NCBI RefSeq assembly: GCF_024437655.1
Contig: NZ_JANBVF010000007.1
Span: 24,831-88,830 of the forward strand
Reading direction: 5' to 3'
Source: Chitinolyticbacter albus
GTDB lineage: Bacteria > Pseudomonadota > Gammaproteobacteria > Burkholderiales > Chitinibacteraceae
DNA: 64,000 nt
Below the pieces are notes generated by a model, which did no database searches, was not told where the DNA came from, and saw only the letters and a list, made by a program, of their open reading frames with translations. The number at the start of each line of letters is the position of its first letter. Position 1 is the stretch's first letter. The position numbers were made by a program, and so were the translations under genes. This document shows, in pieces, positions 1 through 9,305 of the stretch.

Positions 1-1
1 C

Positions 2-85
2 ACCTTGCGGGAACGGGCGGAGCAACTCGGGATATCGTTCCGGCTGCTGGTGCCGGACGACGGCCAGACGCTGAGCTTCGCGTAG
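2..85 (+). CDS. C-terminal fragment of a gene cut by the window edge
   Basis: An open frame enters from the left edge and ends at a TAG at 83-85, giving 27 residues that end in GQTLSFA. It shares high-GC codon use with the neighbouring genes, so it is probably the real 3' end of a plus-strand gene. The fragment is too short to assign a family. It converges on the AraC-type gene that follows, with only 29 bases between the stops. Confidence 0.45.
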   Translation, partial: TLRERAEQLGISFRLLVPDDGQTLSFA

Positions 86-114
86 CCGGCGCGGAGAAAG
101 CCTGTCGTTAGGCC

Positions 115-1011
115 CTAGGCCAGCGGTAGAAAGAGGTCGGTCACCGCCTCGCGCTCCGGCACATCCGGGAAGAAGCGCACGCGCTCTACAAACAACGGGA
201 AATCGCGCAGCGCCTCGCCGCTGGCCGGCAGCCATTGCACATACAGCCAGCGCGCCAGCGCTTCGAGTGCGTCGTCGGAGCCGACATGGCGCAGCACCGC
301 GCAGCGTCCCGCCGGGATCAGCCCTGCCACCACACCAGCCGGATTGGGTGCGATCGGCTCAACGGTGGCGGCGCACAGGTCGATGGCGAAGTCGGCCGGC
401 AGCACTTCGCCCGGTGGGCCGCTGCGCAGCACGTTGAACGTGGTGCTCTTCGCCGGCGGCAGACCCACGCTACGCCGCCAGGCAATGAAGGCGCGGATGC
501 TATCCGCCAGCCGCGTCGGATCGCCGCGATGCGCGAGCACCGCCACCGGCGTGGCGGGAAAATCGACGATGTGGACCTGGTCCGCGACGGGCGTCTGCGT
601 CATGGTTCTGCTCCTGGCCGCACGCGCGGCATCAAAGGCTTGCAGCCAACCTAGCCAATCGGGCCGACTGCGAAATGCGCTGGGACTCTGCCCGCATACC
701 GAGCGAAACGCCCGGGCAAACGCTTCTGGGCTGCCGTAACCCGCATCGAGTGCGATGGCGATCACGCTGTCCTGGCGGAACGCCAGTCGCCACGCGGCAC
801 GCTTCAATCGCAGCAACTGCACATAACGCCCCACGGCGACGCCACAGGCTGCGCTGAATTGCCGATGGAAGTGCCAGACCGACCAGCCCGCTAGGCCGGC
901 CAGCGTCGCCACGTCTAGCCCGGCATTGCTGTCCTCGGCATCGTGCGCCAAACGATCGTCGATATGCGCCATCAGGCGGGACAGGCGCTCGGTCAAGCTG
1001 GAATCGGGCAT
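115..1011 (-). CDS. AraC-family regulator with GyrI-like effector domain
   Basis: This 298-residue transcription regulator has the double helix-turn-helix at the N-terminus (about residues 15-115, with the typical GYGSPEAFARAF second helix region). A GyrI-like/SOUL small-molecule-binding domain follows at about residues 145-295. The architecture matches the Rob/MarA-related AraC-GyrI family, which senses lipophilic ligands. The start chosen (MPDSSL) begins just before the first helix; a longer reading upstream is low-complexity and runs into the divergent creD gene. It is divergently transcribed from creD with a 173-bp gap. The ligand cannot be predicted. Confidence 0.85.
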   Translation of the reverse strand: MPDSSLTERLSRLMAHIDDRLAHDAEDSNAGLDVATLAGLAGWSVWHFHRQFSAACGVAVGRYVQLLRLKRAAWRLAFRQDSVIAIALDAGYGSPEAFARAFRSVCGQSPSAFRSRPDWLGWLQAFDAARAARSRTMTQTPVADQVHIVDFPATPVAVLAHRGDPTRLADSIRAFIAWRRSVGLPPAKSTTFNVLRSGPPGEVLPADFAIDLCAATVEPIAPNPAGVVAGLIPAGRCAVLRHVGSDDALEALARWLYVQWLPASGEALRDFPLFVERVRFFPDVPEREAVTDLFLPLA

Positions 1012-1184
1012 GGCTACTCCGGTTGAGGCATCAATGTAGCAAGGCCGCCGCCGACCGGCCTGACCGATCTTGCGCAGCCATCCTGTGCGATCTCCACACA
1101 ACCTCCACATTGCTCCATCAGCGCTCGACATGCGGGATCTACCTTGCCGGCATTGGCGCTCGGCGCCGCTACGAGGAGAGAGCA

Positions 1185-2582
1185 ATGAACAAACCCCTGG
1201 CCTGGAAACTGATCGCCCTCGGTTTCCTGATTCTGCTGCTGATGATTCCGCTATCGATGGTGCGTGGCATCGCCAGCGAGCGACAACAGCGTGCGGGCGA
1301 AGTGCGCAACGAAATGGGCGAATACGCCGCACGGCCGCAAACGCTGGTCGGCCCCTTGCTGGTGCTCCCCTATCGCCGCACCGAATGGGCACAGCGCGAG
1401 CTGACCGAGAACGGCCAGAAACGCCAGGAGTGGTACGCGACCACCAGCGAGGACGCGGTCACCGTGCTGCAGCCAGAGCAATTGACGGTAACCGCCAAGC
1501 TCGATACCGAGACGCTGAAGCGCGGCATCTACGACGCGCAGCTCTACCACGCCGACAACCGCATCAGCGGCGGCTTCACCGTGCCGGCCCGCAAGTCGCT
1601 GGAAATACCCGCCGCCGAGGGCAAGCGCTACGACTATCAGTGGGGCAAGCCGGTGTTGGTGCTGGGCGTGAGCGATGCGCGCGGCATAGGCGCGCTGTCC
1701 GGTTCGCTCGATGACCTGGCACTGTCGTTCCGGCCGGGTGCCCTTATGAGCTGGCTGCCGGCCGGACTGCACGCCGAGCTCGACACCACCATCGGCGACG
1801 ACGAGCAGGTGCTGCCGTTCGCGCTGCAAATGAAGCTTTCCGGCACCGGCGAGCTTGTCGTCGCTCCGGTCGGCAAGAGCAGCAAGGTCACGCTATCGGG
1901 CAATTGGCCACACCCCAGCTTCGCCGGGCGCTTCGCGCCGCAAAGCCGCGAGATCCATGCCGATGGCTTTGCCGTGGAATGGCAGACCAGCTACTGGGCC
2001 AGCGGCTTCAACGAGCAGGCATTGGCGCAATGCGTGACCCAGGGCGCCGAGTGTGCGCTGTTCCGCGGCGAGCAATTGGGGCTGAAGCTGGTCGATCCGG
2101 TCGATCGCTACCTGTTGACCGAGCGCACGGTGAAGTATGGCGAGCTCTTTCTGCTGCTGATCTTCGGCGCCGTGCTGACCGTGGAGGTGCTGCGCCGCGT
2201 GGCGGTACACCCAGTGCAATACGGCCTCGTTGGCCTTGCGCTCGCGCTGTTCTTCCTCCTGACGCTGGCGCTGTCCGAACATATCGCCTTCTGGGCCTCC
2301 TACTGGATCGCCGCCGCGGCCTCAACACTGCTGCTCGGCTACTACGGCTGCCACGTACTGGGCGGCTGGCGGGCCGGCGCCGGCTTCGCCGGGCTCTTGG
2401 CTGGGCTATACGGCCTGTTGTTCGGCATCCTGCAGTCGGAGGACATGGCACTGCTGATGGGTAGCATCGCCCTCTTTGCCCTGCTCGCCGTGGTGATGGT
2501 GCTGACGCGCAAAGTGAACTGGTACGCGCTGACCCGCTCCACACAGCCGATGGATGAGCCGCTGCCGAACGAGGCTCGGTAA
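1185..2582 (+). CDS. creD: CreD-like inner membrane protein
   Basis: A 465-residue protein of the CreD (cell envelope integrity) family. It has one N-terminal membrane segment (about residues 7-27), a large periplasmic domain, and a cluster of hydrophobic helices in the last third (about 320-455). In enterics CreD belongs to the CreBC regulon and affects envelope stress and colicin or beta-lactam tolerance. No creBC genes are visible here. The start is set by a GAGGAGAG Shine-Dalgarno just upstream of the ATG. The gene stands alone, divergent from the AraC/GyrI regulator, which is a plausible local regulator by position only. Confidence 0.85.
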   Translation: MNKPLAWKLIALGFLILLLMIPLSMVRGIASERQQRAGEVRNEMGEYAARPQTLVGPLLVLPYRRTEWAQRELTENGQKRQEWYATTSEDAVTVLQPEQLTVTAKLDTETLKRGIYDAQLYHADNRISGGFTVPARKSLEIPAAEGKRYDYQWGKPVLVLGVSDARGIGALSGSLDDLALSFRPGALMSWLPAGLHAELDTTIGDDEQVLPFALQMKLSGTGELVVAPVGKSSKVTLSGNWPHPSFAGRFAPQSREIHADGFAVEWQTSYWASGFNEQALAQCVTQGAECALFRGEQLGLKLVDPVDRYLLTERTVKYGELFLLLIFGAVLTVEVLRRVAVHPVQYGLVGLALALFFLLTLALSEHIAFWASYWIAAAASTLLLGYYGCHVLGGWRAGAGFAGLLAGLYGLLFGILQSEDMALLMGSIALFALLAVVMVLTRKVNWYALTRSTQPMDEPLPNEAR

Positions 2583-2935
2583 GCCGCAAGCGTGGCTCAC
2601 TCTGAGGAAGCTGTATTGAAGTAGCCCCACCCGCATGCCGAGGCGATATGCCAGATACACGGGCCAACCCGGTGCTGCGCATGGTTAAGACCGACTCGGT
2701 GAGCGGGGCGGGGCTGCACCCCGACAGGGGCCCAATGCACTTGCCGCGGGCGATTGCTGCGGTAGTGATCTGCCCGTAGGCTGGTGTAACCACGCGCTGA
2801 TTTGTAACATTGAGCGCCGATGCACCACCTGCGCATCCACCTGTTGTTCGTGGCTTTGGTCGACTGCCTTCGAACAGTAAATGTAAGAAAACCAGTGCGG
2901 GCCTGTTTGCCCGTCACCGCACTAGAGGTGCCCGT
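2583..2935. other. Intergenic region, nothing recognised
   Basis: About 350 bases without a supportable gene. Short open frames exist on both strands, but they have no ribosome-binding site, no recognisable domain and arginine/serine-rich translations typical of GC-rich noise. The right end presumably holds the promoter and ribosome site (AGAGGTG, about 2926) of the following gene. Confidence 0.5.
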
Positions 2936-3523
2936 ATGCGTAGACCCTGCCTGCTTTTGGTCATCTCGTTTTTTATCGTGGGGAGCGCGATTGCCGATAG
3001 CGCCACGACAGATGCGCTCGTCGCCGCGGCGCGAGCACGGACGTTAAAACCCGAGCGCTACGATGGCTCCTACCGCAGGATCGCCTACCCGATGGGCGAT
3101 GTTCCCGATGACCGCGGCGTATGTACCGATGTCGTCATCCGGGCCTACCGCAAGGTCAAGATCGATCTTCAGGTGCTGGTGCACGAAGATATGCGCAAGA
3201 ATTTCTCGGTCTACCCCAAGCTTTGGGGTTTGAGCAAGCCGGATCCCAACGTCGACCATCGCCGGGTTCCCAACCTGCAGACCTTTTTCCGCCGTGCTGG
3301 CGCGGCGCTACCCGTTTCAACGGCGGCTGCCGATTACAAATCGGGCGATCTGGTGACCTGGATGCTCCCAGGCAACCTTCCTCACATCGGCATCGTTTCG
3401 GACAGAACGGTGCCCGGCACTTCCCGGCCCCTGATCATCCATAACATCGGCTCTGGCTCCACGGAGGAGGACGCGCTGTTCGCCTACCCGATCACCGGGC
3501 ATTACCGGTACGCAAGATCGTGA
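2936..3523 (+). CDS. Secreted DUF1287 (YijF-like) protein
   Basis: A 195-residue protein with a clear Sec signal peptide (MRRPCLLLVISFFIVGSAIADS), so the mature protein is probably periplasmic or surface-exposed. The rest matches the DUF1287 family (E. coli YijF type): a conserved RGVCTDVVIRAYR stretch near residue 60, DPNVDHRRVPNLQTFF in the middle and PHIGIVSD/IHNIGSG near the end. The Cys/His pattern resembles NlpC/P60-like cysteine peptidases, so a peptidoglycan-related hydrolase is possible but unproven. It appears monocistronic. The start is supported by the signal peptide and a GAGGTG ribosome site. Confidence 0.8.
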   Translation: MRRPCLLLVISFFIVGSAIADSATTDALVAAARARTLKPERYDGSYRRIAYPMGDVPDDRGVCTDVVIRAYRKVKIDLQVLVHEDMRKNFSVYPKLWGLSKPDPNVDHRRVPNLQTFFRRAGAALPVSTAAADYKSGDLVTWMLPGNLPHIGIVSDRTVPGTSRPLIIHNIGSGSTEEDALFAYPITGHYRYARS

Positions 3524-3885
3524 ACAGGCGCCCAGGTGTTGGGCGGCGGAGCGCCGCCAGCGTTGCGTTTTCGCCGGAAACCCGGCTTCCCACCGCTCGG
3601 AGCCCGCGCAAAATCCCCGGCGCGGGGAAGCCTGGCACCTCACCCTGAGTTCACGCTGTGCCAGTGCGCATTTCAAGCGGCATATGAGCCCCGATCAGGC
3701 GTACGCAGCAAGCGTTTGCACAGGGTCCAGGCCGGCGCAGGCTGGCGTTTGCCCCTGGCATAGCCAGTACTGCGACACGGCATCGTGCCAGCACCGGGCG
3801 ACCATGGCGCAACAATGAATTGGGCGCCAACCATGGCATGGTGGGCTCGGCATGGGAAAATGGCGGTCAGCACCCAGGATCCATC
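3524..3885. other. Intergenic region with a GC hairpin
   Basis: About 360 bases between the DUF1287 gene and ndpA with no supportable gene. A 7-bp GC stem (GGCGGCG/CGCCGCC, 3542-3558) lies 20 bases after the DUF1287 stop and could help termination, although it has no T-run. Near 3813-3855 there are several short repeats of ACCATGG-like words whose meaning is unclear. Confidence 0.4.
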
Positions 3886-4890
3886 ATGACCGCCACGCCC
3901 CCCACCGTTCGCCACCTCGTCGTCCACCAGTTGCTCAAATCGCCACACGGCGCAGCCACGATCGCGCTGCGATCCGGCGCAATGCCGGTGAACGGTGCCG
4001 CCCAGCGCCTGATCGAACACCTGTGCCAGCGCTACGCCGGCCGCTTCGGCAAGGGCTACGGCCGCTTCGAGGAGGACGAGGACAATTTCCCGATGCCGCG
4101 CTTCGTACGCCAGTACGCGTTTGACCACAGCATCGATTTCCTCGAACTCTCTCGCCTGATGATGCAGCACCTGCAGCAACGCGCCGGCGAGGAACAGCTC
4201 GCCAGCGGCGGCTACGTGCTGATTGCCCACATCGCCGATGGCGGCGCTGATTGCCTGCTGGTGGCGCTCGTCACCGAAGTGGTCGGCATGGCGATCACCG
4301 GCGATTTCGAGCTCATCGACAGCCCGCAGCTCGATCTCGATAACCTGCGCGTGGCCGGGCGTATCGACCTGACGGCGCTCTCGAATGGTGCCGAGCGCTA
4401 CATCAGCTTTCTCAAGGGCCGTGGCGATGTGGCCAACTACTTCAAGCTGTTCCTCGGCTGCAACGACGTGCGCCTAGCGCTGAAGGAGACGCAGAAGCTG
4501 GTGCAGGGCCTCACCCAGTTCGCCGAGGCCGAGGCATTGGCCCAGCCGCAGCGCGACGCGCTGTTCGAGCGCGCCCACCAGTATCTGGATGAACGTGGCG
4601 ACGAGCACGAACCGTTGGCGCTGGATGAGCTGGTACGCCGCGCCTATCCGGACGCACCCGAGCGGCTGAGCCGTGCGCTGGGCGACGAGGCACTGGGACT
4701 CGCCGATGGCTTCGTTCCCGATCGCCGCGCCATCAAGCCGCTACGCCGCTTTGCCGCCAACGGCGAGCACTGGAAGATCGAGTTCGATCGCGCGAGCCTC
4801 AGATCCGGCGCGGTGATCTATGACCGCGAGCGCCAGATGCTGATCCTGACCGAACTGCCGGAAGCGCTGAAGGCGGCGCTGGCGGATTGA
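3886..4890 (+). CDS. ndpA: Nucleoid-associated protein NdpA/YejK
   Basis: A 334-residue member of the 37-kDa nucleoid-associated protein family (NdpA, YejK), which binds the nucleoid and, in E. coli, interacts with topoisomerases. Family features visible are the N-terminal VRHLVVHQL segment, the PMPRFVRQY region, SNGAERYISFLKGRG in the middle, and the FLGCNDV motif. The length matches the family. The start at MTATPP directly precedes the conserved N-terminal strand. It ends three bases before the convergent gene on the minus strand. Confidence 0.88.
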   Translation: MTATPPTVRHLVVHQLLKSPHGAATIALRSGAMPVNGAAQRLIEHLCQRYAGRFGKGYGRFEEDEDNFPMPRFVRQYAFDHSIDFLELSRLMMQHLQQRAGEEQLASGGYVLIAHIADGGADCLLVALVTEVVGMAITGDFELIDSPQLDLDNLRVAGRIDLTALSNGAERYISFLKGRGDVANYFKLFLGCNDVRLALKETQKLVQGLTQFAEAEALAQPQRDALFERAHQYLDERGDEHEPLALDELVRRAYPDAPERLSRALGDEALGLADGFVPDRRAIKPLRRFAANGEHWKIEFDRASLRSGAVIYDRERQMLILTELPEALKAALAD

Positions 4891-4893
4891 TGC

Positions 4894-5295
4894 TCAAGCC
4901 GCGCCTGCTGCCAACGCCGCTGGCAGCGCCAGCGCCCGGCGAGCCGCTGCAGAATCACCCACCAGGGTCACGGGCACCGGCAGCGCGCGGTAGAACCCGG
5001 CGAGCAGCCTGCCCACCTCCTGCGCAGGAAGGTCACCCGGCGCCAGTTCGATCACCACGTGCTGGAGCACGGGCACGTGGCGCTCCGGCGTTCGGGTATC
5101 GAACACGCGTATCGGCCAACCCTGCAGCGGCCGTGATTGCGCGGCAACGGTCAGCCACAGGCGGTAGCCGCGAGAGAAATACGGCCTGGCGGTTTCGATG
5201 CCCATCAGCAACCGTGCCAGTTCGTCCCGGTCCGCCACGTCGCGCAGCGTGACCTTGAGCAACGCGGAATAGGCATCGGCTTCGATGGTGAACAT
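4894..5295 (-). CDS. Hypothetical protein, 133 residues
   Basis: A small soluble protein without a recognised domain: N-terminus MFTIEADAYSALL, alternating alpha/beta character, and an alanine-rich tail. A strong AAGGAGG ribosome site eight bases before the ATG supports the start and expression. It is the last of four consecutive minus-strand genes (RidA homologue, nucleosidase, zinc-ribbon membrane protein, this one) and lies 53 bases after the zinc-ribbon gene, so it may be cotranscribed. The N-terminal strand-helix pattern faintly recalls STAS/SpoIIAA-like folds, but that is only an impression. Confidence 0.6.
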   Translation of the reverse strand: MFTIEADAYSALLKVTLRDVADRDELARLLMGIETARPYFSRGYRLWLTVAAQSRPLQGWPIRVFDTRTPERHVPVLQHVVIELAPGDLPAQEVGRLLAGFYRALPVPVTLVGDSAAARRALALPAALAAGAA

Positions 5296-5348
5296 GGCAG
5301 TTTCCTCCTTGCAGCTCTCCAGCCTAGCGCGAGTTCGTCCCCCGCGCG

Positions 5349-5630
5349 TCAGGCTCGAAAACCGCGCTGCCCGCCATGACACTGGCGGCAGACCAGCCAG
5401 CAGGCATTCAACACCTTGAGCAAGGCCTGCGAGACGACAAAAACCGCCGTGCCGTACAGCCACCACGGCCAGATGGCGAGGCCGAACAGCTGCAGTACGG
5501 CGCCCGCCAGCGCCAGCACCGCGGCGAATACGGTGAAGTGCCTAGCCCGCGACAGCTCCTTGCGGCGGGTCGGCGACCAGTCGCAGATGCCGCCGCAATG
5601 CTTGCAGCGTACCGGTGCGTTCATGGTCAT
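5349..5630 (-). CDS. Small membrane protein with zinc-ribbon ends
   Basis: A 93-residue protein with CxxC pairs at both ends (CKHCGGIC near residue 10, CRQCHGG near residue 85) flanking two hydrophobic helices (about 33-52 and 55-72). The four cysteines could form one zinc ribbon brought together by a membrane hairpin. The chosen start (MTMNAP) overlaps the stop of the upstream nucleosidase gene by ATGA, indicating translational coupling. A second methionine two codons later is an alternative. No family name is recognised. Confidence 0.65.
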   Translation of the reverse strand: MTMNAPVRCKHCGGICDWSPTRRKELSRARHFTVFAAVLALAGAVLQLFGLAIWPWWLYGTAVFVVSQALLKVLNACWLVCRQCHGGQRGFRA

Positions 5631-6229
5631 CGGCTGACCTCGAGCGCATCCAGCAGCACCGCGAGCCCATGGTGCAGGCTGGCAATCGAACCGGCGAAAT
5701 CCCACGGCGGATGATCGATCACCGCCTCGTTGGAAATGGCACGCACCTCCAGAAAACGCTGGCCGCCTTCGAGGCAGGCATGGAAGAAAGCGGCACCTTC
5801 CATATTCTCGATATCGATACCGGCCACTGCCGCATGCGGCGCCAGCGCGGCGTTCAACGTATTGCTGTGCGCCAGCGGCAAGTGCGGCGCTTCCGGCAGA
5901 TGCGGGCAGTCGTAGCGCGGCGGTACCACGATGTCCATGCCGAGGTCGATCTGCGACAGATGGCTGAAACCATCGCGGTGGAAGAAGCCCAGATCGGCAT
6001 CGGTCTCGCTCGCCACCAGCGCCACGTCGCCCACCTCGAACGGCGAATCCGGGTAGACGCCGGCAATGCCGGCGAGGATCAGCAAGTCCGCCCGGTGCGT
6101 GTGGATCAACCGCGTCGTCGTCACCGCCGTCGCGGCAAGGCCCACACCGCTGACGATGAACTCGACGCCCGGATAGGCAAAACCCACAGCCTCCATCGCC
6201 GTGGGAAACAGCACGATGGTACGCATCAT
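5627..6229 (-). CDS. Futalosine-hydrolase-like nucleosidase
   Basis: A 200-residue protein of the nucleoside phosphorylase/MTAN superfamily. Motifs visible are VSGVGLAATA near residue 27, LAGIAGVYP near residue 52, the ENMEGAAFF nucleoside-binding loop near residue 140, and RAISN near residue 163. The ending resembles MqnB, which splits futalosine in the alternative menaquinone pathway, more than MTA/SAH nucleosidases. No other mqn gene is in the window and the organism carries ubiquinone genes, so the true substrate is open. The start overlaps the RidA-homologue stop (ATGA). Confidence 0.65.
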   Translation of the reverse strand: MMRTIVLFPTAMEAVGFAYPGVEFIVSGVGLAATAVTTTRLIHTHRADLLILAGIAGVYPDSPFEVGDVALVASETDADLGFFHRDGFSHLSQIDLGMDIVVPPRYDCPHLPEAPHLPLAHSNTLNAALAPHAAVAGIDIENMEGAAFFHACLEGGQRFLEVRAISNEAVIDHPPWDFAGSIASLHHGLAVLLDALEVSR

Positions 6230-6573
6230 GCGCGCGCCGCGACGAAGGCGATCTCCACCTTCATGGCGGGGTTCAGCAGTTCCACCTTGATGCAGGCGCG
6301 CGATGGCGCCGCACCCGCCGGCAACCAGGCTTCCCACGCGGCATTCAGCGCCGGCACGTCGCCCACATCGGTGACGTAGATCGTCGCCATCAAGAGCCGC
6401 GACTTGTCGCTGCCAGCCAGCTGCAAGGTCGCCTCGGCCTGCACCAGCACCTGCCGCACCTGGTCGGCCATGTCGGTGCTCACATCATTCGGCACTTCTA
6501 CGAAATGGATGACGTTCTGGAACACGGTGGCGTCGGACCAACGGGGGGTGGGGTTGATGCGGGTGATGGTCAT
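6226..6573 (-). CDS. RidA/YjgF-family protein
   Basis: A 115-residue member of the YjgF/YER057c/UK114 family (Rid), small trimeric proteins that hydrolyse reactive enamine/imine intermediates or act as related deaminases. Visible features are IYVTDVGDVPALNAAW in the centre and AAPSRACIKVELL, which contains the conserved Arg of the active-site cleft. The start at MTITRINP fits the family N-terminus; a GTG 45 bases upstream would add 15 residues. It heads the four-gene minus-strand run and overlaps the nucleosidase gene by four bases. Confidence 0.8.
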   Translation of the reverse strand: MTITRINPTPRWSDATVFQNVIHFVEVPNDVSTDMADQVRQVLVQAEATLQLAGSDKSRLLMATIYVTDVGDVPALNAAWEAWLPAGAAPSRACIKVELLNPAMKVEIAFVAARA

Positions 6574-7243
6574 GGGCTTGAGTTTCACGGTGGCGATGGA
6601 TGGACGGGATGATGCCACGTTGCAGGACGTACTCGCTGCATAGCGGCAATACGCCCGCCATGCACGGCGGCCTCGTCAACCTCTGCTACGCCCCCCACCA
6701 GCCCAAGCATCCTATGCGGCGCAATGCCTTAGGCGATTTCGCCCCTACAAGTGCGCCGTACGTGAGGTTTTCGTTCATAACAACCTCACCATCACCATCT
6801 TGACCAGCCCACCTGATTAAAGAAACCCTCCAGCTCGCCATCTTTATCGCCAGTTTTACCCAAAAACTCGAAAGCCTCGTGTAGATCAAATAAAACAAAT
6901 TTGCTCGGAAAGCATGGTCGAGAAAACCGCTTTTTCATCACCCCGTTAAATCAATGGAACAAATTGGCCTCGACCAACCCAATTGAAAGCGCTTGCGCAT
7001 TTTGCATTCTAAATAATCAAATCATTAACAAATAAAAGGGCGAATTCTTATATTATTAATCAATATTTTACGCATAAGCCACACCATCAAAGCAAACAGG
7101 CCATCATTAATTATTCACATGGAATACGACATGCTACTCTGCCCATTCGGGCGTCGAATAAATCCTAAGCAATCAAGCAATCAATTAATTAGCCGCCCGT
7201 TGAGTCAGGCAAAAACAAGCCTACCAAAACGAGGAGTCTAACC
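6574..7243. other. AT-rich intergenic region
   Basis: About 670 bases with no convincing gene. From about 6830 to 7240 it is strikingly AT-rich against a GC-rich background and contains several A/T runs suited to promoters or H-NS-type binding. An AAGCGCTT palindrome within GAAAGCGCTTGC (6985-6996) resembles LacI-family operators. The left part (about 6700-6745) looks like a short repetitive intergenic element (GCGGCGCAATGCCTTAGGC), not a gene. The region presumably carries the promoter of the membrane protein at 7244. Confidence 0.55.
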
Positions 7244-9037
7244 ATGTCCATAAACGCTGGCGCTCAGGCACTTGCCCCTACCGCCAAGCCTGCCTATCAG
7301 GGGTTTCTGCGCTCTTTCGCTCAATTTGCGACTTCGCCCATGAACGCCAAGCAGATGAGCGTGCTGCTGGGTTTGATCGGCTTTTGCAGTCTGCTGGAAG
7401 TGCTGGCCTTCTGCTTTCCCGGTGGCTTTGCCATGATGGCATCGCGCTGTTGGTTGCTGACCGCGATGCTGGCCGGCGGCTATATCTTGTTTGCCGCGGC
7501 GCGCGCATTGCGCCAGGATTTTCGCAAAGCAACCTGGTGGGTAGCAGCCAGCCTGCTATTGCTGTTCGGCGCCATGCTGGCCGTATTGGGCAACTTGCAA
7601 TACGCCGGCATCAGCCCGGAAGCCACCTTGCAGGCAGCAGCCGGCATGAATGCCTTCAACAGCGGCGACTGGAACTACACCGGCAAGGCGTTCATCGGTT
7701 ACCCCAGCCGCCAGTATCTGATTGCCGCATTACCCAGCCAGCTGTTCGGTCGCAGCATCTTTGCATTGCACCTGGGGTTTGCGTTGCCTTTCCTGCTGGG
7801 CCTCTTTGCGTGCTACGCCGGGCTGCGCCGTTGGTGTGAAAAGGTGGATAGCCGCTTGGCACTGCTGCCGCTGGCGCTGCTGCCCGCATTTTCCTATCCG
7901 GTCGAGTATTACCTGATCTTCGAGCAGGTGATCTTTCCCATGGCCTACACCTTGCTAGCCATGGGCAGCCTGCTGTTGCTGCTGGCCGACTTCAGCCTGC
8001 TCGCTGCCATCGCGCTATTCTGGAGCGGCTGCATGCTCAGCAATTGCTATACCCCGGCGCTGGCCAGCCTGGGCTTGCTGCTGGTGACCTACTGCCACCT
8101 GCTGTTGCAGCCACACTACGGGTTGCCGGCCACAGTGACGACGACATCGGTGCGCCGTAGCCTGCTCGCCTTGCTGGGAGGAACAACCTTGTTTGCCGCA
8201 TGTACCGTGCTGGCAGGGCGAGGTGATCGGGTGTCCGAACTGCGGCCGGAGGCAACGGCAAGCCAAATGGCCCAGGATGTCCTGTCCTTCCTCACTGACC
8301 ACCACGCGGCCTTCTTCGGCGTATTGCTGCTGCCCGTGCTCGCCTATCTATTACTGGCCTTCAGCCTGAGGTTGGGACGCGGCCATTTCCTGCTGGCTGG
8401 GTGGGTGGTGGGCGTCATGCTGGCCACCACCACCTTAAAGGGCTACACCAGCTACGAGATGGCCAGCATCATGCAGCGCGCCATGATCATTCTGCCGGTG
8501 CTGCTGGTGGCGATGACGCTCATGCTGGCGCACTGGCTGGGAAAACGGCAGATCCGGCTGCCAGCCAGCGCCCTCCTGGCAGTGATAGTGGCCAGCACGA
8601 TATTCGGCTGGACTAACGTCCACCGCGAAAACCGTTATTTCAAATACATGAACCACATCAGGCCGTTTAAGTTCGTGTTGGCCGATCTACAGACCACGGC
8701 CGGCAATCTGGGGCTGACCGAGGAGTCGGAGTTCGATTTCGTTCTGGTCACCCGCAACAACCTGTTGACCAACCCCGCCGATTACCTGAGCTATTTCTAT
8801 CCGGCCGCGCATGCGCTGGTATCGGACGGCAGTAGCCTGCCAGCCGAGTTAGGCAAGCAGCGGCCATTGCTGGTGTACGCTGACGAAGGGTTGGGCACCA
8901 CGCTGCCCAACGTAGCAATGGAAGCCTTTCCGGGGCACGACAAGCGCAATGACCAGCGCTTCATTCTGTACCGTGCCATACGCTGCGGCGACTGCGGCCC
9001 TCAACAGCAGGCAATGGCCAACACTGGACGTCAGTAG
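7244..9037 (+). CDS. Large polytopic membrane protein, GT-C-like
   Basis: A 597-residue protein with about ten or more hydrophobic helices between residues 35 and 450, then a soluble C-terminal domain of about 140 residues. A loop at about 120-150 (NAFNSGDWNYTGKAF) follows the first helices. The topology resembles GT-C fold glycosyltransferases and uncharacterised polymer-biosynthesis membrane proteins, but no diagnostic motif was recognised. The soluble tail contains FDFVLVTRNNLL and a closing CGDCG. The AGGAG ribosome site before the ATG is good. Its AT-rich upstream region suggests horizontal origin or special regulation. Confidence 0.7.
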   Translation: MSINAGAQALAPTAKPAYQGFLRSFAQFATSPMNAKQMSVLLGLIGFCSLLEVLAFCFPGGFAMMASRCWLLTAMLAGGYILFAAARALRQDFRKATWWVAASLLLLFGAMLAVLGNLQYAGISPEATLQAAAGMNAFNSGDWNYTGKAFIGYPSRQYLIAALPSQLFGRSIFALHLGFALPFLLGLFACYAGLRRWCEKVDSRLALLPLALLPAFSYPVEYYLIFEQVIFPMAYTLLAMGSLLLLLADFSLLAAIALFWSGCMLSNCYTPALASLGLLLVTYCHLLLQPHYGLPATVTTTSVRRSLLALLGGTTLFAACTVLAGRGDRVSELRPEATASQMAQDVLSFLTDHHAAFFGVLLLPVLAYLLLAFSLRLGRGHFLLAGWVVGVMLATTTLKGYTSYEMASIMQRAMIILPVLLVAMTLMLAHWLGKRQIRLPASALLAVIVASTIFGWTNVHRENRYFKYMNHIRPFKFVLADLQTTAGNLGLTEESEFDFVLVTRNNLLTNPADYLSYFYPAAHALVSDGSSLPAELGKQRPLLVYADEGLGTTLPNVAMEAFPGHDKRNDQRFILYRAIRCGDCGPQQQAMANTGRQ

Positions 9038-9305
9038 GGTGGTGAAAACCCCGCCGATCCGATCATGCCCCGCTCTGGCGGAATGAGTTTCAGCGCCTGC
9101 GGCGCGATGCTTTGATGCTAGTTCCGCCCGGCGGACGGCATCAAAACCCCGTGCCGCAGGCACAGAAACGATACGCGCGGAGCCGTTCTTAACACGCCTA
9201 CTGCGCCATGATTGCACGCCACGATGTGCGCGATGCGTAGGCTCAACATTCGTCAGCCCACACCATTTTCTCGGTTCGCAGCTAAGGAATGGCGGGGGCG
9301 TGCAG

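Noticed and set aside
2597..2917. 106-codon minus-strand frame between creD and the DUF1287 gene
   Set aside because: No ribosome site, no domain, and composition typical of noise; I could not link it to a known protein.
6686..6898. 70-codon minus-strand frame in the AT-rich gap
   Set aside because: The translation resembles commonly mis-called intergenic repeat sequence, and no ribosome site is present.
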